DNA of 64,000 nucleotides, taken from positions 124,001-188,000 of the forward strand of contig NZ_FMVS01000003.1 of NCBI RefSeq assembly GCF_900102515.1. The letters run 5' to 3'. The notes under the pieces are model-generated. The model did no database searches. It was not told the DNA's origin and worked only from the letters and a program-made list of their open reading frames with translations. This document shows, piece after piece, positions 1 through 7,367 of this stretch. How positions within the stretch are numbered: position 1 is the first letter of the stretch; each line of letters opens with the position of its first letter. Made by a program: the position numbers and the translations under genes. The DNA comes from Butyrivibrio sp. INlla14. GTDB lineage: Bacteria > Bacillota > Clostridia > Lachnospirales > Lachnospiraceae.

Positions 1-295
1 AAAACATCTTATCAGACTTGGCAATCAAATCATAATCTAGATATTTGAGTATCCCATTAGCCAAATCACCACCGGATATATCATAAATTGCATCAATGGA
101 ATCATCTGTCCAAAACTTCATTAAGTCCGCAGCTCTTTCCTCATCTGTACCACTAAATTCGTCTGTTTTTGACATTATATGTAGTGACAAAACCGCTTCA
201 ATCCCCATTATGTTCAGAACATCTACAAGCTGTTCATTCTGCTCTTTCCACTCTTTTCTCTGCCCATTTGAACAAGCTACAATTCCCGCCTTCAT
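1..295 (-). CDS. LD-carboxypeptidase-like protein (peptidase S66), C-terminus beyond window
   Basis: The first 98 codons are visible; the rest lies before position 1. The N-terminus starts MKAGIVACSNG, followed about 70 residues in by a segment containing DISGGDLANGILKYLDYDLI. That layout (an early beta strand ending in a CS/GG turn, then a GG...LPYLDYDLI-like segment) is what S66 LD-carboxypeptidases and MccF-like immunity proteins show. The catalytic Ser of the family would lie just past the window edge, so activity cannot be judged. S66 enzymes cleave L,D-peptide bonds in murein tetrapeptides or detoxify microcin C-type peptides. The start ATG overlaps the stop of the upstream gene (TGA at 292-294), so the two are translationally coupled. 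Confidence 0.65.
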   Translation of the reverse strand, partial: MKAGIVACSNGQRKEWKEQNEQLVDVLNIMGIEAVLSLHIMSKTDEFSGTDEERAADLMKFWTDDSIDAIYDISGGDLANGILKYLDYDLIAKSDKMF

Positions 296-1104
296 CGTTT
301 CTCACCCTTTACAAATTCATAAACTTTCTCTGACCAGCTCCAGATATCCTTGCAATCATTATCAAGATAGAATGTCTTACTCTTTAATTCTTGTGGAATA
401 ATTGATTCAAATGACGTTCTCTCCCCTGATGGAATGATAATTGTATCCACCCAATCTGATAGTTTTACCTCATCTTTAACCTTCAATGGAAGTACGCCTT
501 CAAAAGTAACATTTGGATGATTTTTAATCTTTTCATAGCGAAAGAAAAAACGTACTCCAGGAGTAAAATTTTCGCTTAGGTCTTTTTCCGTAGGGAATCG
601 TTTCAGTTTTCTTTCCATAACCAATCTATCACCAGCTTGACAATTCCCCCATGCAAACATCACATAATCAAAGAAGTCTTCTGGATCATTAGCTGCGTTT
701 CGATTTTCTGCTTTTAAAACTGATGCAGGTACTTTTCTCCATTTAGTAGGAGCCTGCAATGCACCACACTTAAAAATACTTATAGCATTTTCGATTGGTG
801 CAGTATGGCAAACATAATCTGTCATGCAGCCCTTATATTTAGGACATGCTACGCACTCGGTTATTTTCTCTGGAACAGTTACTCGTTTACCAGAATCATA
901 TATTTTCCTATATTCTTCAATCTTTTTTAAGATATTATCATCAGCTTCTACAGAACAAGCCCTGTCATTTTGTTTTTCGTAATTTATGAAATCATATACT
1001 GTCTGGATTTCCCATTCTGTAATATTAGGGTATTCTGAAAGCTTTTTGTAAAATACTCCATCCCAGCATTCGGTACATTCATATTCACCTATCTTGATTA
1101 TCAT
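292..1104 (-). CDS. Cys-rich protein of unknown function
   Basis: 270 residues, not recognised with confidence. The N-terminal third has cysteines in metal-binding spacing: C10-x2-C13, then C84-x2-C87-x5-C93-x5-C99, so a zinc or Fe-S site is plausible. The segment CHTAPIENAISIFKCGAL (from residue 99) resembles the H-T...N...I...G-L start of ADP-ribosyltransferase-like folds such as DarT, but the resemblance is short and is my inference only. It sits between a RibD-like reductase gene (16 bp upstream) and an S66 peptidase gene with which it overlaps (ATGA), so the three are probably one transcript. The block is accessory rather than core. Confidence 0.6.
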   Translation of the reverse strand: MIIKIGEYECTECWDGVFYKKLSEYPNITEWEIQTVYDFINYEKQNDRACSVEADDNILKKIEEYRKIYDSGKRVTVPEKITECVACPKYKGCMTDYVCHTAPIENAISIFKCGALQAPTKWRKVPASVLKAENRNAANDPEDFFDYVMFAWGNCQAGDRLVMERKLKRFPTEKDLSENFTPGVRFFFRYEKIKNHPNVTFEGVLPLKVKDEVKLSDWVDTIIIPSGERTSFESIIPQELKSKTFYLDNDCKDIWSWSEKVYEFVKGEKR

Positions 1105-1119
1105 TTATAGCCACCATTT

Positions 1120-1806
1120 CTATGAAACCACTTTATATTTTAACCGTACATAAGACTTTTCCAACACTTCACAACTAATAAGACTCAATACACCGAGCTT
1201 GTTAAGATCATTTTCACTAAGTATAGAGCTACCATCAATAAGGGTACTTGTGTTTTTACCACCTATTAGTACAGGCGCAACTACAATATCAACATAATCG
1301 AACAACTTTTCACGAAGGAACATTCCATTCAGTGTTCCACCACTTTGGATCGTGATTCTTTCGCAGCCATACTTTTCTTTCAACTCTGCAAGAGCATCTT
1401 CAAGAGAAAGAGATTCCTGAGCTATAATATGTAGATTATCCTCATTTACATTGTAAGCAGGATGATTTTTATTCGTTGTTATCAAAACAAACTCTTTTGA
1501 TTTTGCACAAAAATATCTCACACCATGCTCTGTCAAATGACTGTTATCTAATAGTACAAAAGATACCGGTGTCTTTTCTGGAAAAGGCTTTTCATTTACA
1601 CCCATCTTTGCTTGTACACGTCCGGTATTAAATGACCACAAGTCTGTTGTCTGCTCAATATCATAATACTGCTGTAGACCTTCCTTCAATCCTTCAATAT
1701 TTGGAAAATCTTTATCAACATCCAAGGTATCTGATGCACCGGGGCTTATCTTTCCATCTACAGACATAAGCATAAAAAGAGTTGTAATTGGTCTATCGCC
1801 CATCAA
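1120..1806 (-). CDS. RibD C-terminal-domain (dihydrofolate reductase-like) protein
   Basis: 228 residues with the RibD C-terminal fold throughout: N-terminal FMLMSVDGKIS (residues 11-21, the family's nucleotide-site strand), and IQSGGTLNGMFL near residue 152, matching the S-GG-L-N segment that binds NADPH in RibD and YwjB-type reductases. There is no deaminase domain, so this is a stand-alone reductase-like protein. Known relatives reduce pyrimidine intermediates of riboflavin synthesis or have unknown substrates. No rib genes are nearby, so a role in riboflavin synthesis is not supported. It lies downstream of the AlbA_2 regulator (37 bp gap) and upstream of the Cys-rich unknown. Confidence 0.7.
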   Translation of the reverse strand: MMGDRPITTLFMLMSVDGKISPGASDTLDVDKDFPNIEGLKEGLQQYYDIEQTTDLWSFNTGRVQAKMGVNEKPFPEKTPVSFVLLDNSHLTEHGVRYFCAKSKEFVLITTNKNHPAYNVNEDNLHIIAQESLSLEDALAELKEKYGCERITIQSGGTLNGMFLREKLFDYVDIVVAPVLIGGKNTSTLIDGSSILSENDLNKLGVLSLISCEVLEKSYVRLKYKVVS

Positions 1807-1843
1807 ATAATTCCTTTCAAGTTATTTTTGTTGTTAAGTTCTT

Positions 1844-3403
1844 TTATATTTCCTCAGTATACTTGAGTCGGTACATACCTTTTCCTTTACCGGTAAGTGC
1901 GACTACTACTTCCATATCCTTAAGCTTTAAAATTAAATTTCTAGCCGTTCTTTCTGAGCATTCGACAGTTTTCATTACATAAGTCGTTCCAAAAACCTGA
2001 TTGGCTTCGACATTATCATATATCTCACATAAATTCTTTATTGTAGGTTCGTTATATCCCTTATTAGCATAGGCCTGCATAAAGGATTCCTTTGATAACT
2101 TAGTTGTTTGATCTGAATCGGCAGATTTTTCTACATCAACCGGCAAGTTTTGGTCTGAATCGGCAACTTTTGTAGTGTCAATCGGCAAGTTTTGGCCTGA
2201 ATCGGCAACTTTTGCCGTTTCAATCGGTAACTTTTGATAAGAAGAACTCATTACAATGGTCTTAAGTATAAAGGTATTGTTATTAAATACCGGATCAGGA
2301 AGTCCAATAGCTTCCAGCTCCTTACACATACGGTCAACACCCTCACCATATTCCTTTACATAGTCATAATCCTTGAGAAAAGCAGCAATTTTAGGATTTC
2401 TCGAAAAATGCGTATAACGAATATTTTCTTTTTTAACCATGCCTGCAAACGTGCCTGGACTATCTACTTCGAGACGATCATCAAACATTTTTATCTGAAT
2501 ATCAGTTCCTTTAATGCCATAGTCACGGTGAGTTACTGCATTAACTACAATCTCGGTACGTACAAACTCACTGTATTCTTCTTCATTGACAAAAATACCA
2601 TCATGGCCAAGATACGTCTTTTCTTTCATTTGTATCTTAATGAACTCAACAGCTTTTTCAACCTGATCAAGGATACGACCCTCAAATATAACATCCTTAA
2701 TAACATTCATATCCTTGCCTACTTTTGCTTCGATGCCGTCATATCTGATAAACCTTATAAATGCCCGTGGGAAATAGTCCTGAGGCTTCTTACCAAATAG
2801 CAATATCGCAGCAACAGAAACTCTTTCCTTACCATCTTTTACAGTTATAAACTTTTTATTTTCCCTAAGATATTCCTCAGGTGACTTGGAATACTTTATC
2901 TTTTTGCAATAATCTCTGACAAATTCAAGATCTATATCTTCAACAGTAGCATCAGCAACTGGTTCATCCTCATAATAGCGGACTCCTTTTGCATACATCA
3001 AAGCCATGCGATCCTCAAACCCCAGCTTTTTACTTTTATCACCTACTCGGATAAATGCATCATCTGCCTGGTTAGAATGAAACTGCGGACTAGCTTCAAT
3101 ATGCATAAGAAGGACATGATCAGGCTTTCCTTCATAATTGACACATTCCACCATCTCTGTAGTTACTGGAATTGTTGGATTACAAAAATCGATTGGAGTA
3201 CGAAGGATCTCATTTAATTGCTCCGTATAGTAATCAACTCCCTCAATACGTCTATGTTTATCAGAAATGCCTATTGCTACTGTTCCACCATCAGCATTGG
3301 CAAAGGCACAAAGAGTGTCTGACAAGTCTGCCGGCTTAATATGGATACTTTTTCTGTCAAATATCTGCTTTTCTTCTTTTGCTAATACTTCATCTATTGT
3401 CAT
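1844..3403 (-). CDS. AlbA_2 / HATPase-type transcriptional regulator
   Basis: 519 residues. The N-terminal ~130 residues match the Schlafen AlbA_2 putative DNA-binding domain (KQIFDRKS..., then LCAFANADGGTVAIGI around residue 30-45). The middle carries the HATPase_c_4-like segment: EIVVNAVTHRDY (about 285) and KEYGEGVDRM (about 354). A low-complexity linker (about residues 389-430) is made of 14-residue tandem repeats, followed by a C-terminal winged-helix-like part (SERTARNLILKLKDMEVV). Such proteins are common on mobile elements and phage-defence islands; the biochemical role is not settled. Start ATG at 3403 is preceded by an AGAAGGAGAAA Shine-Dalgarno. It is 47 bp downstream of the sigma-factor gene. 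Confidence 0.8.
   Translation of the reverse strand: MTIDEVLAKEEKQIFDRKSIHIKPADLSDTLCAFANADGGTVAIGISDKHRRIEGVDYYTEQLNEILRTPIDFCNPTIPVTTEMVECVNYEGKPDHVLLMHIEASPQFHSNQADDAFIRVGDKSKKLGFEDRMALMYAKGVRYYEDEPVADATVEDIDLEFVRDYCKKIKYSKSPEEYLRENKKFITVKDGKERVSVAAILLFGKKPQDYFPRAFIRFIRYDGIEAKVGKDMNVIKDVIFEGRILDQVEKAVEFIKIQMKEKTYLGHDGIFVNEEEYSEFVRTEIVVNAVTHRDYGIKGTDIQIKMFDDRLEVDSPGTFAGMVKKENIRYTHFSRNPKIAAFLKDYDYVKEYGEGVDRMCKELEAIGLPDPVFNNNTFILKTIVMSSSYQKLPIETAKVADSGQNLPIDTTKVADSDQNLPVDVEKSADSDQTTKLSKESFMQAYANKGYNEPTIKNLCEIYDNVEANQVFGTTYVMKTVECSERTARNLILKLKDMEVVVALTGKGKGMYRLKYTEEI
2114..2239 (-). repeat. 42-bp tandem repeat (about 3 copies) in the AlbA_2 gene
   Basis: Three successive 42-bp units, each beginning TGAATCGGCA or close on the plus strand, encode 14-residue repeats of the form S-D-Q-N-L-P-I-D-T-T-K-V-A-D. 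Half units of about 21 bp (CGGCAACTTTTG versus CGGCAAGTTTTGG) also resemble each other. The reading frame is kept, so copy number can change without breaking the protein. It forms the linker between the ATPase-like and winged-helix parts. Confidence 0.85.
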
Positions 3404-3450
3404 TTATCTTGGTTTCTCCTTCTGCTTATATAATATAATTCAAGGACTCC

Positions 3451-4128
3451 TTAGACTATCTTTCCATCATTCATCCCATCACGCAAAACTCCAAGCGCCC
3501 TTGTTTCTATAATCTGCAAATATTTCTCTGTCAGATGGAAAAAAGCTGCTGTTTCTTCGATTGTCTTATATTCAAGAGACTCTATACCGTAGCGATACAT
3601 AAGAAGTCTGCGTTCACGAGCCGGTAGTAGTTCAAGGCGGTTTCGCATCTTTTGAATCATGACACAAAGTACTGCTTCATCACCTACCGGGTCATGTATT
3701 CTTCCATCAGAAATCTTTTCCGCTTCCGGAACACCATCTTCGTCAACAGGATTATCATTCAGAAATACCTGGACAATGCCGTGATTAACCAGTTGCCTTT
3801 CAAAGGATGAATCACCCTTCCTACACAAGTCACGCATAGCATTTCCGGCAACTGTGTAAGCATATGTTGAAAACTTAGTCTGGGAATTTAGATCATAGCT
3901 CTTAGCAGCTTCAAGTAGAGCAAACCTGCCTTCCTGAAGCAGATCATCCATCTCAATTCCGGCATAATGATTTATATCAATATCATGGGCAACTGCTAGA
4001 CTCTGTGCAAGCCCCTTTATAAGTCCTTCATTTGCAAGCAGTATCTCTGTTTGCGCAAAAAGGTCATTTTGTTTTGCAAGTTCACAAAGCTTTCGATTGC
4101 GACTATCGACTTCATTAATGTTTGTCAT
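3451..4128 (-). CDS. Sigma-70 family RNA polymerase sigma factor
   Basis: 225 residues. Region 2 is visible at about residues 55-110: DDLLQEGRFALLEAAKSYD followed by KFSTYAYTVAGNAMRDLCR, the core-binding and -10 recognition helices. Region 4 is at about residues 160-215: LPARERRLLMYRYGIE, then a helix-turn-helix (TIEETAAFFHLTEKYLQIIE). A charged insert of about 30 residues replaces most of region 3. This type accompanies plasmids and integrative elements in Lachnospiraceae. The ATG (4126-4128) overlaps the stop of the XRE gene, so the two are coupled; what promoters it serves is unknown. Confidence 0.85.
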   Translation of the reverse strand: MTNINEVDSRNRKLCELAKQNDLFAQTEILLANEGLIKGLAQSLAVAHDIDINHYAGIEMDDLLQEGRFALLEAAKSYDLNSQTKFSTYAYTVAGNAMRDLCRKGDSSFERQLVNHGIVQVFLNDNPVDEDGVPEAEKISDGRIHDPVGDEAVLCVMIQKMRNRLELLPARERRLLMYRYGIESLEYKTIEETAAFFHLTEKYLQIIETRALGVLRDGMNDGKIV

Positions 4129-4979
4129 TTTTCATTCCATAATTTTGCCATCATAGAAACTGATTGATCAATCAGCGGTTCTATTGTTGCCATCTTTTCA
4201 TCGCTTATATTCTTATCTATCTGAATACCTTTAATAACAGCATCCTTTAATATCTTAATCTTTTCATCTTCAGGAAGGTTCTGAATGTTAGGAACGGCCA
4301 GAGCCTCATTTTTAACCTTTTCAATAATTTCATATTCCAATATGTCAGAGTTGTTATTTATTTCTGCAACTTCATCAACAACTTTCTTTTTTATTTCTCT
4401 AATGGAAGCCATCAATTGCCGTTGAATCCTGTCAAGTTCCACATTACCTGCAGGCAACTTAGCTGCTTTTAATGTCTTTTTAGTCTGCTGAATTTCTTTA
4501 TCATTTGGAACCTTCCCCGTTTGTGTTAACTCATTCAGAAGATCATAGGAAAAATCCAAAAGTTTATTCTGCGTAGCAATGAGTTGTGTGATGGCACCCG
4601 AAAAATATGTAGCTATCATCTTTGTTGCCATTGCAAATTTATCATTGACAAGCAGTTCGTTTACAACTCTTGGATCGACTTTTCCTGAATATAAATTTTT
4701 GGCAGCTTCAACTGACAGACCAAGCTCTTTAATGTCATATCCTGTGTTTTCAGGAGTATTGGTCAACCCAAGTATGTAATCTGTCGGCACTTTATATAGC
4801 TCCGCAAGTTTTATTAAAATATCGCTGCTGATAGTTTTGGTAGAGCCATTTTCAATTCTGCTATATGTGGTCTTATTAACACCAATTGCTTCAGCAAGTT
4901 TTTCTCTGGTCTTATAACCGTTTGCTTCTCTAAGTTCTCTTAAACGCTCTTGAAGATTTCCCGGTAAATATTCACCCAT
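4125..4979 (-). CDS. XRE-family helix-turn-helix regulator
   Basis: 284 residues. Residues 10-70 form a classic XRE helix-turn-helix (LQERLRELREANGYKTREKL, then AIGVNKTTYSRIENGS). The remaining ~210 residues are helical and charged with no recognised domain. It is divergent from the relaxase gene across a ~500-bp region holding a palindrome at 5032-5047 that could be its operator, the usual arrangement for the repressor of a mobile element. It overlaps the downstream sigma gene by 4 bp. Confidence 0.85.
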   Translation of the reverse strand: MGEYLPGNLQERLRELREANGYKTREKLAEAIGVNKTTYSRIENGSTKTISSDILIKLAELYKVPTDYILGLTNTPENTGYDIKELGLSVEAAKNLYSGKVDPRVVNELLVNDKFAMATKMIATYFSGAITQLIATQNKLLDFSYDLLNELTQTGKVPNDKEIQQTKKTLKAAKLPAGNVELDRIQRQLMASIREIKKKVVDEVAEINNNSDILEYEIIEKVKNEALAVPNIQNLPEDEKIKILKDAVIKGIQIDKNISDEKMATIEPLIDQSVSMMAKLWNEK

Positions 4980-5031
4980 CTATTCAGCGATCCTTTCTGT
5001 TTATTCATACAAAGAAATAATATCATATTTG

Positions 5032-5047
5032 GATGCAAATCTGCATC
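5032..5047. promoter_or_regulatory. Putative operator palindrome
   Basis: GATGCAAATCTGCATC is a perfect 6-bp dyad (GATGCA/TGCATC) with a 4-bp centre, 52 bp upstream of the XRE start. A further GATGCAA half-site lies at about 5084-5090. Assignment to the XRE protein is inference from position. Confidence 0.4.
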
Positions 5048-5097
5048 AGAACATTCAATATTTTCTCGAAGTGAATGCTTATTGATGCAATTTGCTA

Positions 5098-5123
5098 TGA
5101 AAATGAGGTATTAGTCATTTTCA
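5098..5123. repeat. Perfect 9-bp inverted repeat
   Basis: TGAAAATGA (5098-5106) and TCATTTTCA (5115-5123) are perfectly complementary with an 8-nt loop. It lies between the XRE promoter area and the GC-rich hairpin chain. Neither strand shows a run of T directly after the stem, so it is not an obvious terminator. Confidence 0.5.
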
Positions 5124-5141
5124 TACGAATAATTAATTAGA

Positions 5142-5402
5142 GCGGTGTTCAGAGGGCGCAGCTCTTTGATGGATTGTAAAGGCAAAGCCTTACGCAAGGT
5201 ATTGGAGTAAGACTCCAATCGGGATGCAAGGGCAGAGCCCTGCTGGGGTGCAGGGGTAAAACTCCCGCTCGGGTCCAGGGTGAAGCGCATGGGCAGATCC
5301 AAGGTGCAACCTTGGCCCAATGATGTGTTGCATGCGACACATTGTATTGGGTTATATCCTGTCGCGCTACGCTTCGGACAGGGGCGGCTTCGCCGGAAAT
5401 CC
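5142..5402. repeat. GC-rich chain of short hairpins upstream of the relaxase
   Basis: About 260 bp, far richer in GC than its surroundings, made of consecutive short inverted repeats: 5201-5219 (8-bp stem), 5229-5241 (AGGGC/GCCCT), 5299-5315 (CCAAGGT/ACCTTGG), a nested stem CCCAAT 5316-5321 / ATTGGG 5346-5351 enclosing a 20-bp near palindrome at 5323-5342, CCTGTC 5358-5363 / GACAGG 5377-5382, and CGGC 5385-5388 / GCCG 5392-5395. I see no convincing gene: the open frames here exist because the repeats lack stops. Directly upstream of a MOBV relaxase, the region is a candidate for oriT or a replication/regulatory site; that is inference. Confidence 0.6.
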
Positions 5403-5493
5403 AAAGCAACTTATTAATATTTTTTAGCCACTTGATTTAGAAGGAATCGGATAAAACCGGTTCCTTTTTTCGTGGCAGAAAGGAAGGAAACTA

Positions 5494-6735
5494 ATGAAAA
5501 AAGTAAGAGCAACAAGACATAACGGCAGAAAAGGAAAGGAGGGAATTTTTAAAGCCGGCCACAACGACAGGTCTTTTGATCTGGACAATGCAGAGCATAT
5601 CGATAGAGATAGATGTGCTCTTAATGTCTACTGGGATTGTTATCAGGGATTTAATTTCGCTGATGAAAATGGTAATCGCCCTGAAAGGAAATTTAACTTT
5701 GATGAGATTGAACGGGCTTTCTATGAAAATAAATTTGGTGATTCTATCGATGCCCAAAATGAGCGCCACGTGAAATCAAGGCACACTGAAAGAATCCGTC
5801 AGGTTGTGGATATCCTGAAAGATCCTAAGACATGTCCTGAAGAAACCATTTATCAACTTGGCACCAAGGATGGTCATGAAGATCCTGCACTGTTTACTCA
5901 GGTAGTAGCTGAACTGATTCAGGAAATTGAAAGCCGATACGGTTCGAATATCAAAATTTTGGACTGGGCACTCCACATGGATGAAGGTACGCCTCATATC
6001 CACGAACGTCATGTTTTCTTTGCAGATGATAACTATGGAATGAGTTTTCCAAAGCAGGACAAAGCACTTGAAGTTCTTGGATTTGAAAGACCGGATTCTA
6101 CTAAAAAGCAAAGTAAGCACAATAATCGGAAGATGGCATTTGATGCAAAGATCAGATCTCTTTTCATCGACATTGCAGAAAAGCATGGCATTACGATTGA
6201 GGAAATTCCGTTGGAGGGAAAAACCCATTTGGAAAAAAATGACTTCATTATAGCCAAGCAGCATGAAGAGATAGCTGCAAATGATGCTTATATTGAGAAT
6301 CAATTATTAAAAATATCCGATATTGATGCTTTGGCTGCTGATGTCGCTGAAAAAGCATATGAAAAGGCATGCGAAGTCGTTACTGACACCGTCAAAGAAG
6401 AGACTGTCAAATCGGATATAGAGATTATCAGTGCTTATCAAAAATGGTTTACAGCACCTGAACGAAAGAATTCTCAGGAGCATAAGACTCTTGTAAAGAA
6501 GGTTTTGGATGTGATTATAGATAAGCTTGCTCGTAACAAAGCCGTTCTTCTTGAAAGAGTCAGAAGCGTCTTAAATTCTCCAGATGTGAAATCAAAAAAC
6601 AAAACTGAAATCACAAAAACAGCAAAAGAATCTCTTTTAGCAAGACTTCAACAAACCAAAAGTGAAGTTGATAGAAGCAATTCTTCCAAAAATATTATTT
6701 CTAAAAACAAGAGAAAAGATATGGAGGAGCGCTGA
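5494..6735 (+). CDS. MOBV-type relaxase / mobilization protein
   Basis: 413 residues. The N-terminus has KAGHNDRSFDLDN (about residues 20-32), the HN-x-R motif I of Mob_Pre/MOBV relaxases. Residues about 160-170 read HMDEGTPHIHERH, the H-x-DE-x2-PH-x-H metal-binding motif that holds the nicking-joining centre. The C-terminal half is charged and helical. MOBV enzymes nick oriT and lead the transferred strand. Shine-Dalgarno AGAAAGGAAGG precedes the ATG. Its stop overlaps the primase ATG (TGATG), so translation is coupled. Such proteins are often mislabelled as serine/arginine repetitive matrix proteins. Confidence 0.85.
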   Translation: MKKVRATRHNGRKGKEGIFKAGHNDRSFDLDNAEHIDRDRCALNVYWDCYQGFNFADENGNRPERKFNFDEIERAFYENKFGDSIDAQNERHVKSRHTERIRQVVDILKDPKTCPEETIYQLGTKDGHEDPALFTQVVAELIQEIESRYGSNIKILDWALHMDEGTPHIHERHVFFADDNYGMSFPKQDKALEVLGFERPDSTKKQSKHNNRKMAFDAKIRSLFIDIAEKHGITIEEIPLEGKTHLEKNDFIIAKQHEEIAANDAYIENQLLKISDIDALAADVAEKAYEKACEVVTDTVKEETVKSDIEIISAYQKWFTAPERKNSQEHKTLVKKVLDVIIDKLARNKAVLLERVRSVLNSPDVKSKNKTEITKTAKESLLARLQQTKSEVDRSNSSKNIISKNKRKDMEER

Positions 6736-7367
6736 TGGGAATTTTCGATGTTATTCGTGAAAACGTAACAGCCAGGCAGGCGGCTGAGTACTACGGAGTT
6801 CATGTCAATCATAACGGAATGGCCTGTTGTCCATTTCACAATGACCGACATCCAAGTTTGAAACTTGATAAAAGATTTCATTGTTTTGGCTGTCAGGAAG
6901 ATGGAGATGCAGTTGACTTTGTAGCGAAGATGTTTGGACTGAGAACTATAGATGCTGCAATTAAGATTGCTGAAGATTTTAATTTGACTGTTGATTTCCA
7001 AAAGAAAGAATCAGCAAAAGAACGTAATGCAAGAATTCGCCTAGCCAAAGCTAAAGAACATGAAAATAAAGTGAGACGTGCTTATGCAGAAGAAATCAGA
7101 CAGTTTCGATTGAAGCTGTCTGATTTCTTTCAAACCTTCCATTACTGGAATCTTGAATATGCACCAACAGAAGATGAATGGAATGCCGGAACTATCGATG
7201 AGAGATATATTGTCGCTGCTAAGTTTATTGATCAAGTTGGCTATATTCTGGAAGTCATTGATTTCGGTAACGACGATGATATTTTTGAAATTTACAAAAA
7301 AAGAGAGGAGATAATTAGCAAATATGAACGAGAAATTACCAATGCTCAGCAAAGAGCAGCTAGATGA
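6735..7367 (+). CDS. CHC2 zinc-finger primase-like protein
   Basis: 210 residues. The first ~90 form the zinc-binding domain of DnaG-type primases: C32-x2-H35, then C50-x2-C53, with HPSLKLDKRFHCFGC between and after, and a downstream helix (VDFVAKMFGL). The TOPRIM catalytic domain is absent; residues 90-210 are charged and helical. It probably assists replication of the excised element together with the following VapE-like ATPase, with which it overlaps by 44 bp. Coupling to the relaxase gene is by TGATG. Confidence 0.8.
   Translation: MGIFDVIRENVTARQAAEYYGVHVNHNGMACCPFHNDRHPSLKLDKRFHCFGCQEDGDAVDFVAKMFGLRTIDAAIKIAEDFNLTVDFQKKESAKERNARIRLAKAKEHENKVRRAYAEEIRQFRLKLSDFFQTFHYWNLEYAPTEDEWNAGTIDERYIVAAKFIDQVGYILEVIDFGNDDDIFEIYKKREEIISKYEREITNAQQRAAR

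Noticed and set aside
2234-2800. 188-codon plus-strand frame opposite the AlbA_2 gene
   Set aside because: Antisense shadow with low-complexity Ile/Asn/Phe composition and no ribosome site.
5111-5409. Two overlapping minus-strand open frames (97 and 86 codons) in the GC-rich block
   Set aside because: They follow the hairpin array, lack Shine-Dalgarno sequences and show proline/arginine-rich composition expected from GC-rich repeats; the inverted repeats explain the absence of stops.
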